Below are positions 7,484-12,686 of a DNA stretch of 12,686 bases, piece by piece. Source of the DNA: JACCUZ01 sp038246575 (GTDB lineage Bacteria; Actinomycetota; Actinomycetes; JACCUZ01). The DNA lies in assembly GCA_038246575.1 (NCBI GenBank), contig JBBRVU010000120.1, positions 1-12,686 of the forward strand. Direction: 5' to 3'. Positions within the stretch are counted from its first letter, which is position 1. Every line of letters begins with the position of its first letter. A program made the position numbers and the translations under genes. A model generated the notes under the pieces. It did not search any database, had not been told where the DNA came from, and worked only from the letters and a program-made list of their open reading frames with translations.

Positions 7484-7834
7484 ATGGGAATGAAGATCAA
7501 GAAGGGCGACCGCGTCATCGTGGTCTCCGGCAAGGACAAGGGCGTGTCGGGCAAGGTCATCGAGGCCTACCCCGTGACGCGGCGGCTGCTGGTCGAGGGC
7601 GTCAACCGGATCAAGAAGCACACGAAGGTCGGCCAGTCGACCCGTGGTGCCAAGACCGGCGGCATCGTCACCCAGGAAGCATCCATCCACGCCAGCAACG
7701 TGATGCTCCTCGTCGAGGTCGACGGCAAGAAGGTCGGCAGCCGCGTGGGCTACCGCACCGAGAAGGTCGAGCGTGACGGCCGCGAGCGGACCGTACGGGT
7801 CCGCTACGCCAAGCGGACCGGGGAGGACATCTGA
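7484..7834 (+). CDS. rplX: 50S ribosomal protein L24
   Basis: L24 initiates 50S assembly by binding the 5' part of 23S rRNA. The 116-residue product contains the KOW motif near its N-terminus (KIKKGDRVIVVSGKDKGVSGKVIE) and the L24 stretch VEGVNRIKKHTK. ATG 7484 has GGAGG (7469-7473) 10 nt upstream. A second ATG two codons later is too far from that site to be preferred. The gap after rplN is 2 nt, and the stop shares one base with rplE (TGATG). Confidence 0.96.
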   Translation: MGMKIKKGDRVIVVSGKDKGVSGKVIEAYPVTRRLLVEGVNRIKKHTKVGQSTRGAKTGGIVTQEASIHASNVMLLVEVDGKKVGSRVGYRTEKVERDGRERTVRVRYAKRTGEDI

Positions 7835-8421
7835 TGACGACGACGACCGACGAGACGACCGCACCGGCTGCCCGGCCGGTGCCGCGGCTGAAGGAGCGCT
7901 ACCGCGCCGAGATCATCGACAAGCTGCGCGAGGACTTCGCCTACGCCAACGTCATGCAGGTGCCCCGGCTGACGAAGGTCGTGGTCAACATGGGCGTCGG
8001 CGAGGCCGCACGGGACTCCAAGCTCATCGACGGTGCGATCCGCGACCTGGCCACCGTCACCGGCCAGAAGCCGCAGGTCACCCGGGCCCGCAAGTCCATC
8101 GCTCAGTTCAAGCTGCGTGAGGGCATGCCGATCGGTGTGCACGTGACCATGCGCGGCGACCGGATGTGGGAGTTCCTCGACCGGCTGCTGTCGCTGGCGC
8201 TGCCACGCATCCGCGACTTCCGCGGCCTGTCGCCGAAGCAGTTTGACGGCACCGGCAACTACACGTTCGGTCTCAACGAGCAGTCGATGTTCCACGAGAT
8301 CGACCAAGACAAGATCGACCGGGTGCGCGGGATGGACATCACCGTCGTCACCACCGCGACCAACGACGACGAGGGTCGCGCGCTGCTGCGGCACCTCGGG
8401 TTCCCCTTCAAGGAGGCCTGA
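7834..8421 (+). CDS. rplE: 50S ribosomal protein L5
   Basis: L5 binds 5S rRNA and contacts P-site tRNA and the small subunit through an intersubunit bridge. The 195-residue product has a short Thr-rich N-terminal extension (MTTTTDETTAPAARPVPR) before the family start LKERYRAEI. The L5 signatures VVVNMGVGEAARDSK, AQFKLREGMPIG and SPKQFDGTGNYTFGLNEQ follow. The ribosome binding site GGGAGGA (7821-7827) lies 6 nt before the ATG. In E. coli, S8 represses this operon by binding near the rplE start. I did not find a clear S8-like site here by eye. Confidence 0.97.
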   Translation: MTTTTDETTAPAARPVPRLKERYRAEIIDKLREDFAYANVMQVPRLTKVVVNMGVGEAARDSKLIDGAIRDLATVTGQKPQVTRARKSIAQFKLREGMPIGVHVTMRGDRMWEFLDRLLSLALPRIRDFRGLSPKQFDGTGNYTFGLNEQSMFHEIDQDKIDRVRGMDITVVTTATNDDEGRALLRHLGFPFKEA

Positions 8422-8422
8422 C

Positions 8423-8608
8423 GTGGCCAAGACAGCGCTAGTCAACAAGGCGGCCGGCAAGCCGAAGTTCAAGGTGCGTGGCTACACACGCTGCCAGCGG
8501 TGCGGTCGGCCGCACTCGGTCTACCGCAAGTTCGGCCTGTGCCGGATCTGCTTCCGGGAGATGGCCCACCGGGGCGAGCTGCCCGGCATCACCAAGAGCA
8601 GCTGGTAG
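8423..8608 (+). CDS. rpsN: 30S ribosomal protein S14, zinc-binding type
   Basis: S14 is a 30S head protein. This 61-residue product is the short zinc-ribbon form, with two CxxC pairs, C24-QR-C27 and C40-RI-C43, which bind one zinc ion. Its signatures are RGYTRCQRCGRPHSVYRK and REMAHRGELPGITKSSW. Many actinobacteria hold a second, zinc-free S14 elsewhere, used under zinc limitation; none is in this window. GTG 8423 sits one base after the rplE stop with AAGGAGG at 8410-8416. The frame is open upstream inside rplE, but homology starts at this GTG. It is followed by a 109-nt gap, the longest inside the cluster. Confidence 0.97.
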   Translation: MAKTALVNKAAGKPKFKVRGYTRCQRCGRPHSVYRKFGLCRICFREMAHRGELPGITKSSW

Positions 8609-8682
8609 TCGCGTCCACATCCCACGCACGTCCCACTCCACCTCGAAACGCCGAAGGTCCTCCAGGGAGCGAGAGCGAACTG

Positions 8683-8721
8683 ATGCGAAACCCCGGCGAG
8701 AAAGCGGCCACTAAGCCATGA
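8683..8721 (+). other. Possible 12-codon coupling mini-ORF before rpsH
   Basis: Within the 109-nt rpsN-rpsH gap, ATG 8683 opens a 12-codon frame (MRNPGEKAATKP). Its stop TGA at 8719-8721 overlaps the rpsH ATG at 8718 as ATGA, the junction used elsewhere in this operon. AGGGAG (8664-8669) and GAGAG (8671-8675) are modest upstream ribosome binding candidates. rpsH itself has no clear Shine-Dalgarno sequence, so re-initiation after this mini-ORF could supply its initiation. It may also be chance. The rest of the gap (8609-8682) shows no strong hairpin or promoter to me. Confidence 0.35.
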
Positions 8722-9125
8722 CGATGACCGACCCGATCGCAGACATGCTGACTCGTCTGCGCAATGCCAACATGGCGTACCACGACAACGTCGTGATGCC
8801 CCACTCCAAGCTCAAGACGCACGTCGCCGAGATCCTCCAGCAGGAGGGCTACATCGCCGGCTGGCGTGTCGACGAGCCGGGCGAGGGCGAGGTGGGCAAG
8901 CGTCTCGTGGTCGAGCTGAAGTTCGGCCCCAACCGCGAGCGCTCCATCGCGGGCATCAAGCGCATCTCCAAGCCCGGTCTGCGGGTCTATGCCAAGTCCA
9001 CCAACATGCCTCGTGTCCTGGGAGGGCTGGGCGTCGCGATCATCTCGACGTCATCCGGGCTCCTCACGGACCGCCAGGCGGGCAAGAAGGGCGTGGGTGG
9101 GGAAGTCCTCGCCTACGTCTGGTAA
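8718..9125 (+). CDS. rpsH: 30S ribosomal protein S8
   Basis: S8 is a primary 16S rRNA binder in the 30S platform and the spc operon repressor in E. coli. The 135-residue product starts MTMTDPIADMLTRLRNANMAYHD and ends with the signature TSSGLLTDRQAGKKGVGGEVLAYVW. ATG 8718 is not preceded by a good Shine-Dalgarno sequence. A second ATG at 8724 (MTDPIADM) is possible but equally lacks one. The overlapping 12-codon mini-ORF upstream may matter for initiation. Confidence 0.96.
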   Translation: MTMTDPIADMLTRLRNANMAYHDNVVMPHSKLKTHVAEILQQEGYIAGWRVDEPGEGEVGKRLVVELKFGPNRERSIAGIKRISKPGLRVYAKSTNMPRVLGGLGVAIISTSSGLLTDRQAGKKGVGGEVLAYVW

Positions 9126-9137
9126 GGGAGGCATCAC

Positions 9138-9677
9138 ATGTCGCGTATCGGACGTCTTCCCATCCCTGTCCCGTCGGGCGTCGACGTGAAGCTCGACGGT
9201 CGCTTCGTCACGGTGGCGGGCCCCAAGGGCACGCTGACCCACACGGTCGCCGAACCGATCGAGATCACCCGGGCCGAGGACGGCACGCTGGCGGTGTCCC
9301 GGCCGAACGACGAGCGGGACAACCGCGCGCTGCACGGCCTGTCGCGCACGCTGGTGGCCAACATGGTCCTCGGTGTGACCGACGGCTACACCAAGGTGCT
9401 CGAGATCGTCGGGACCGGCTACCGGGTCGCCGCCAAGGGCAGTGACCTGGAGTTCGCGCTCGGCTTCTCACACCCGGTGCTCGTGCGTGCCCCCGAGGGC
9501 ATCACCTTCGTCGTCGAGAGCCCTACGCGTTTCTCGGTGACGGGCATCGACAAGCAGCTGGTCGGCGAGGTCTCCGCCAAGATTAGAAAGCTGCGCAAGC
9601 CCGACCCGTACAAGGGCAAGGGTGTGCGGTACCAAGGCGAGCAGATCCGCCGCAAGGCCGGAAAGGCTGGTAAATAG
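9138..9677 (+). CDS. rplF: 50S ribosomal protein L6
   Basis: L6 is a two-domain 50S protein near the factor-binding site and the sarcin-ricin loop. The 179-residue product is the typical length. It starts MSRIGRLPIPVPSGVDVKL and ends with the L6 signature PDPYKGKGVRYQGEQIRRKAGKAGK near residues 155-179. The ribosome binding site AAGGGAGG (9124-9131) lies 6 nt before the ATG and begins within the rpsH stop. Two bases separate its stop from rplR. Confidence 0.97.
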   Translation: MSRIGRLPIPVPSGVDVKLDGRFVTVAGPKGTLTHTVAEPIEITRAEDGTLAVSRPNDERDNRALHGLSRTLVANMVLGVTDGYTKVLEIVGTGYRVAAKGSDLEFALGFSHPVLVRAPEGITFVVESPTRFSVTGIDKQLVGEVSAKIRKLRKPDPYKGKGVRYQGEQIRRKAGKAGK

Positions 9678-9679
9678 GC

Positions 9680-10057
9680 ATGGCACTGGCAACGAAGATC
9701 CGCCGTGGCGACAAGAAGGTCGCCCGGACGCGCCGTCACCTGCGGGTGCGGAAGAAGGTCAGCGGCACGACCGAGCGCCCGCGCCTGGTCGTGTCCCGCT
9801 CCACGCGGCACGTGGTCGTCCAGGTCGTCGACGACCTGCTCGGTCGCACGGTCGCCTCGGCCTCGACGATGGAGGCCGACCTGCGCGGACTCGACGGCGA
9901 CAAGACGGCCAAGGCCCGCAAGGTCGGCGAGCTCGTCGCCCAGCGGGCCAAGGAAGCCGGCGTCGAGTCGGTGGTCTTCGACCGTGGCGGCAACCGCTAC
10001 CACGGCCGGGTCGCCGCCATCGCCGACGGTGCCCGAGAGGCTGGTCTGGTCCTGTGA
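9680..10057 (+). CDS. rplR: 50S ribosomal protein L18
   Basis: L18 binds 5S rRNA and, with L5 and L25-type proteins, forms the central protuberance of the 50S subunit. The 125-residue product contains ARTRRHLRVRKKVSGTTERPRL near the N-terminus, followed by FDRGGNRYHGRVAAIADGAREAGL at the C-terminus, both typical. The N-terminus MALATKIRRGDKK begins 2 nt after rplF. The upstream purine run GAAAGG (9661-9666) is weak and distant, so coupling to rplF is likely. A 55-nt gap follows before rpsE. Confidence 0.96.
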   Translation: MALATKIRRGDKKVARTRRHLRVRKKVSGTTERPRLVVSRSTRHVVVQVVDDLLGRTVASASTMEADLRGLDGDKTAKARKVGELVAQRAKEAGVESVVFDRGGNRYHGRVAAIADGAREAGLVL

Positions 10058-10113
10058 CGTCTGCAGCCCGGACAGCAACGAAGCGTTTTCGCAACGAGAT
10101 GAGGAACGTCTGA
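10054..10113 (+). other. Possible 19-codon coupling mini-ORF between rplR and rpsE
   Basis: GTG 10054 overlaps the rplR stop as GTGA and opens 19 codons (MTSAARTATKRFRNEMRNV). The frame ends in TGA 10111-10113, which shares one base with the rpsE ATG (TGATG). Both junctions copy the coupling signatures of the real genes in this operon, so the frame exactly bridges the 55-nt gap. The rpsE ribosome binding site GAGGAA (10101-10106) lies within it. I know no family for the basic peptide. It could be a ribosome relay with no peptide function, or coincidence. Confidence 0.35.
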
Positions 10114-10724
10114 TGCCAGGACCCCAGCGCCGAGGTGGCGCTCCCGGCGGCAGCGACGGCAACCGTCGCGGTGGCGGCGACGGCGGCCGCCGTGGTGGAG
10201 GCTCAGAGAAGACTGCCTTCGTCGAGCGCGTCGTGGCCATCAACCGCGTGGCCAAGGTCGTCAAGGGTGGCCGTCGCTTCAGCTTCACCGCCCTCGTCGT
10301 CGTCGGTGACGGCGACGGCACGGTCGGTGTCGGCTACGGCAAGGCCAAGGAGGTGCCGGCCGCCATCGCCAAGGGTGTCGAGGAGGCCAAGAAGCACTTC
10401 TTCAAGGTCCCCCGCATCCAGGGCACCATCCCGCACCCCATCCAGGGGGAGAAGGCGGCCGGCGTCGTGCTGCTCAAGCCCGCATCACCCGGAACCGGCG
10501 TGATCGCCGGTGGTCCGGTGCGTGCCGTGCTCGAGTGCGCGGGCGTCCACGACGTGCTCTCGAAGTCGCTCGGCTCCTCCAACCCGATCAACATCGTGCA
10601 CGCCACCGTTGCGGCGCTGCGCGGACTCGAGCCCCCGGAGGCTGTGGCGGCCCGTCGTGGCCTGCCGCTCGAGGACGTCGCGCCGGCATCGCTGCTGCGG
10701 GCCAGGGCAGGGGTGAACACCTGA
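10113..10724 (+). CDS. rpsE: 30S ribosomal protein S5
   Basis: S5 is a 30S protein at the mRNA entry tunnel that affects decoding fidelity. The 203-residue product begins with a Gly/Arg-rich extension (residues 1-31, MPGPQRRGGAPGG and GGGDGGRRGGG), usual in actinobacteria. The double-stranded-RNA-binding-like S5 domain follows, starting FVERVVAINRVAKVVKGG. The loop VVKGGRRFSF at about residues 49-58 is where spectinomycin resistance changes map in other bacteria; it looks wild type. The C-terminal domain carries GVIAGGPVRAVLE and NIVHAT. The start at 10113 is supported by GAGGAA 6 nt upstream. The stop shares one base with rpmD. Confidence 0.97.
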   Translation: MPGPQRRGGAPGGSDGNRRGGGDGGRRGGGSEKTAFVERVVAINRVAKVVKGGRRFSFTALVVVGDGDGTVGVGYGKAKEVPAAIAKGVEEAKKHFFKVPRIQGTIPHPIQGEKAAGVVLLKPASPGTGVIAGGPVRAVLECAGVHDVLSKSLGSSNPINIVHATVAALRGLEPPEAVAARRGLPLEDVAPASLLRARAGVNT

Positions 10725-10909
10725 TGGGCAAGCGCCTGAAGGTCCGCCAGATCCGCTCGAAGATCGGCGGCAAGCAGAACCAGCGGGACACGCTGCGCAG
10801 CCTGGGACTCAAGCGCCTCGGCGACGTCGTCGTCAAGGAGGACCGCCCCGAGATCCGCGGGATGGTCAACACCGTGTCCCACCTCGTCACCGTCGAGGAG
10901 GTCGACTGA
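10724..10909 (+). CDS. rpmD: 50S ribosomal protein L30
   Basis: L30 is a small 50S protein, absent from some bacteria. The 61-residue product, of normal length, contains KVRQIRSKIGGKQNQRDTLR and LGLKRLGDVVVKEDRPEIRGMVNTVSHLV, the L30 signature region. ATG 10724 overlaps the rpsE stop by one base (TGATG), with an AGGGG run near 10709-10713. The open frame continues upstream inside rpsE but the family start is here. One base separates it from rplO. Confidence 0.96.
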   Translation: MGKRLKVRQIRSKIGGKQNQRDTLRSLGLKRLGDVVVKEDRPEIRGMVNTVSHLVTVEEVD

Positions 10910-10910
10910 C

Positions 10911-11351
10911 ATGACGCTCAAGGTCCATCACCTACGCCCCGCGCCGGGCGCCAAGACCGCGAAGACCCGAGTGGGTCGCGGCCAGGGCTCCAAGGGCAAG
11001 ACCGCGGGTCGCGGCACCAAGGGAACCAAGGCTCGCTACCAGGTCCCCGCCCGCTTCGAGGGCGGTCAGATGCCGCTGCACATGCGGCTGCCGAAGCTGC
11101 GCGGGTTCACCAACCCGTTCCGCACCGAGTACCAGGTGGTCAACCTGGACAAGCTCACGGCGCTCTACCCCGACGGTGGCGACGTCACCGTCGAGGACCT
11201 GGTCGCCAAGGGTGCCGTTCGCAAGAACTGTCCCGTCAAGATTCTCGGGACGGGTGAGGCCGGCGTGAAGCTGCAGGTCAGCGCGCACCGGTTCTCGGCG
11301 TCCGCCAAGGACAAGATCGCGGCGGCGGGCGGCTCGACCACCCAGCTCTAG
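10911..11351 (+). CDS. rplO: 50S ribosomal protein L15
   Basis: L15 is a late-assembly 50S protein with a long basic Gly-rich N-terminal extension that threads into 23S rRNA. The 146-residue product shows LRPAPGAKTAKTRVGRGQGSKGK at the N-terminus, then GGQMPLHMRLPKLRGFTNPF and a C-terminal VSAHRFSASAKDKI. GAGGAGG at 10895-10901 is the ribosome binding site, 9 nt before ATG 10911. It is the last gene of the unit: a hairpin and a 208-nt gap follow. Confidence 0.97.
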   Translation: MTLKVHHLRPAPGAKTAKTRVGRGQGSKGKTAGRGTKGTKARYQVPARFEGGQMPLHMRLPKLRGFTNPFRTEYQVVNLDKLTALYPDGGDVTVEDLVAKGAVRKNCPVKILGTGEAGVKLQVSAHRFSASAKDKIAAAGGSTTQL

Positions 11352-11365
11352 CCCCAGGCGTCGCA

Positions 11366-11398
11366 CCGGACCCGGGCCCCTCACGGGACCGGGTCCGG
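11366..11398 (+). terminator. Terminator-like hairpin after rplO
   Basis: CCGGACCCGG at 11366-11375 pairs perfectly over 10 bp with CCGGGTCCGG at 11389-11398. An inner CCC/GGG pairing (11377-11379 with 11385-11387) lies beyond a G·A mismatch. Only a short TTT (11403-11405) follows, so this is a GC-type hairpin without a real U-tract. It starts 15 nt after the rplO stop and fits termination or partial termination before secY. Confidence 0.65.
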
Positions 11399-11485
11399 GC
11401 TCGTTTCGGGCTCGTCGCGGCCTTGTCCGGTCCCGTGACCAGCTTGGAACCTCTCGGCAGCCGTCCGGCCGCTGCCGCCACAGAC

Positions 11486-11494
11486 TGTTAGAGT
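11486..11494 (+). promoter_or_regulatory. Extended -10 promoter candidate for secY
   Basis: TGTTAGAGT reads as an extended -10 element: TG, one base, then TAGAGT, which keeps the first two and last positions of TATAAT. No clear -35 box is seen 16-18 nt upstream, which extended -10 promoters can tolerate. It lies in the AT-richer part of the gap after the rplO hairpin, about 65 nt before the secY start. Confidence 0.4.
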
Positions 11495-11559
11495 CCCATG
11501 CACACCACGACTGGCCAGCCGCACCGACGCGGGGCCGCCTGACCGTCCCGGAGGACCTC

Positions 11560-12686
11560 GTGCTCACCGCGTTCGCCCGAGCCTTCCGCACGCCCGATCT
11601 GCGCAAGAAGATCCTCTTCACGATGGGGATCATGGCGCTTTTCCGCCTCGGATCGGTGATCCCCACCCCGGGCGTCGACTACCAGGCCGTCCAGAACTGC
11701 ATCGACACTGCCGGCAACAACGGCCTGTACTCCCTGATCAACCTGTTCAGCGGGGGCGCCCTGCTGCAGCTGTCAATCTTTGCGCTGGGCATCATGCCCT
11801 ACATCACGGCCAGCATCATCGTGCAGCTGCTGACCGTCGTGATCCCACGCTTCGAGGCCCTCAAGAAGGAGGGCCAGGCGGGCACTGCGAAGCTCACGCA
11901 GTACACCCGCTACCTCACCATCGGGCTGGCGATCCTGCAGTCCACCGGCCTGATCGCCCTGGCCCGCCAGCCGGGCCAGCTGTTCACCGGCTGCACGAAC
12001 GCCATCATCTACGCCGACATCAGCCTGTTCGGCATCATCTTGATGGTGCTCGTCATGACCTCGGGCACCAGCGTGATCATGTGGCTCGGCGAGCTCATCA
12101 CCGACCGTGGCATCGGCAACGGGATGTCGCTGCTGATCTTCACCTCGATCGCCGCCGGCTTCCCCACCTCGCTGTGGCAGATCCGGATCCAGCAGGGCTG
12201 GCCGCTGTTCCTCTTCGTCGTCGGTGCCGGGCTGGTCGTCGTCGCGCTGGTGGTCTTCGTCGAGCAGGCTCAGCGCCGCATCCCTGTGCAGTACGCCAAG
12301 CGGATGGTCGGCCGGCGGATGTACGGCGGCTCGTCGACGTACATCCCGCTGAAGGTCAACCAGGCCGGCATCATCCCGGTCATCTTCGCCTCGAGCCTGC
12401 TCTACCTCCCGGCGCTGTCGACGCAGTTCGACCCGGACGGCACCAGCCCGATCACGAGCTTCATCGCCAAGTACCTCGTCAGTGGAGCCCATCCGCTCTA
12501 CATGGCGCTCTACTTCGCCATGATCGTGTTCTTCACCTACTTCTACGTCTCGATCACGTTCAACCCGACTGAGGTCGCAGACAACATGAAGAAGTACGGC
12601 GGCTTCATTCCCGGGATCCGGGCAGGCAAGCCGACCGAGGAGTACCTCCAGTACGTCCTATCCCGCATCACGCTGCCAGGTGCTCT
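11560..12686 (+). CDS. secY: Preprotein translocase subunit SecY (3' end outside window)
   Basis: SecY is the membrane channel of the SecYEG translocon, moving unfolded proteins across or into the cytoplasmic membrane. GTG 11560 with GGAGG at 11550-11554 gives MLTAFARAFRTPDLRKKILFTMGIMALFRLGSVIPTPGVD, the classic SecY N-terminus with TM1 at about residues 18-34. The plug region and following helix lie around residues 56-95 (SGGALLQLSIFALGIMPYITASIIVQLL, conserved). The GIGNGMSLLIF motif is at 184-194, and the cytoplasmic-loop sequence RRIPVQYAKR lies near residue 240. The window ends after 375 complete codons, so roughly the last 60 residues are missing. No stop or frameshift is seen. In related genomes adk, map and infA usually follow. 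Confidence 0.97.
   Translation, partial: MLTAFARAFRTPDLRKKILFTMGIMALFRLGSVIPTPGVDYQAVQNCIDTAGNNGLYSLINLFSGGALLQLSIFALGIMPYITASIIVQLLTVVIPRFEALKKEGQAGTAKLTQYTRYLTIGLAILQSTGLIALARQPGQLFTGCTNAIIYADISLFGIILMVLVMTSGTSVIMWLGELITDRGIGNGMSLLIFTSIAAGFPTSLWQIRIQQGWPLFLFVVGAGLVVVALVVFVEQAQRRIPVQYAKRMVGRRMYGGSSTYIPLKVNQAGIIPVIFASSLLYLPALSTQFDPDGTSPITSFIAKYLVSGAHPLYMALYFAMIVFFTYFYVSITFNPTEVADNMKKYGGFIPGIRAGKPTEEYLQYVLSRITLPGA

Noticed and set aside
8609..8682. Possible internal promoter between rpsN and rpsH
   Set aside because: I found no -10/-35 pair with reasonable spacing, and no terminator hairpin separates the genes.
9622..10053. Long open frame leading into the rplR-rpsE mini-ORF, out of frame with rplR
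   Set aside because: Arg/Pro/Gly-rich shadow of rplR. Only the last 19 codons beyond the rplR stop are worth considering.
11773..12492. Antisense 239-codon frame opposite secY
   Set aside because: SecY is unambiguous on the + strand. The antisense product is Asp/Glu/Arg/His-rich shadow sequence.

Overview
The window is a high-GC bacterial chromosome segment carrying, all on the + strand, tuf (EF-Tu), a fused S10–spc ribosomal-protein cluster and the start of secY. The codons are strongly GC-ending, GTG starts are common (tuf, rplD, rplV, rpsC, rplN, rpsN, secY), EF-Tu has the GHIDHGKT P-loop typical of actinobacteria, and S14 is the short zinc-ribbon form. I therefore infer an actinobacterium (Actinomycetota, probably an aerobic Actinomycetes lineage). 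I do not resolve a genus from sequence alone.

Layout. (1) 3-1196: tuf, complete, followed by a very strong hairpin (1211-1254). (2) 1197-1590: a 394-nt gap without a convincing gene. It holds the hairpin, a weak promoter candidate and a long leader with several small hairpins before rpsJ. (3) 1591-7116: S10 operon in the order rpsJ-rplC-rplD-rplW-rplB-rpsS-rplV-rpsC-rplP-rpmC-rpsQ. (4) 7113-11351: spc operon in the order rplN-rplX-rplE-rpsN-rpsH-rplF-rplR-rpsE-rpmD-rplO, joined to the S10 operon by a 4-nt GTGA overlap, so the two look like one transcription unit. (5) 11352-11559: a gap with a terminator-like hairpin and an extended -10 promoter candidate. (6) 11560-12686: secY, cut by the window end after 375 complete codons.

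How it works together. Every gene serves translation or co-translational export: EF-Tu delivers aminoacyl-tRNA, 21 ribosomal proteins build both subunits, and SecY forms the membrane channel. Most neighbouring ribosomal-protein genes overlap by 1, 4 or 8 nt, which predicts translational coupling and balanced output.

This is a conserved housekeeping locus, and I see no mobile element, CRISPR array, tRNA or novel multi-gene system. The observations most worth a second look are small. Two unannotated mini-ORFs sit in the widest gaps inside the spc part (rpsN-rpsH and rplR-rpsE) and overlap the next gene's start in the same way as the true genes overlap each other. The rpsJ leader can form mutually exclusive hairpins. 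S3 has a long repeat-built Ala/Pro/Thr/Glu tail, and several ribosomal proteins have Thr-rich, low-complexity ends.
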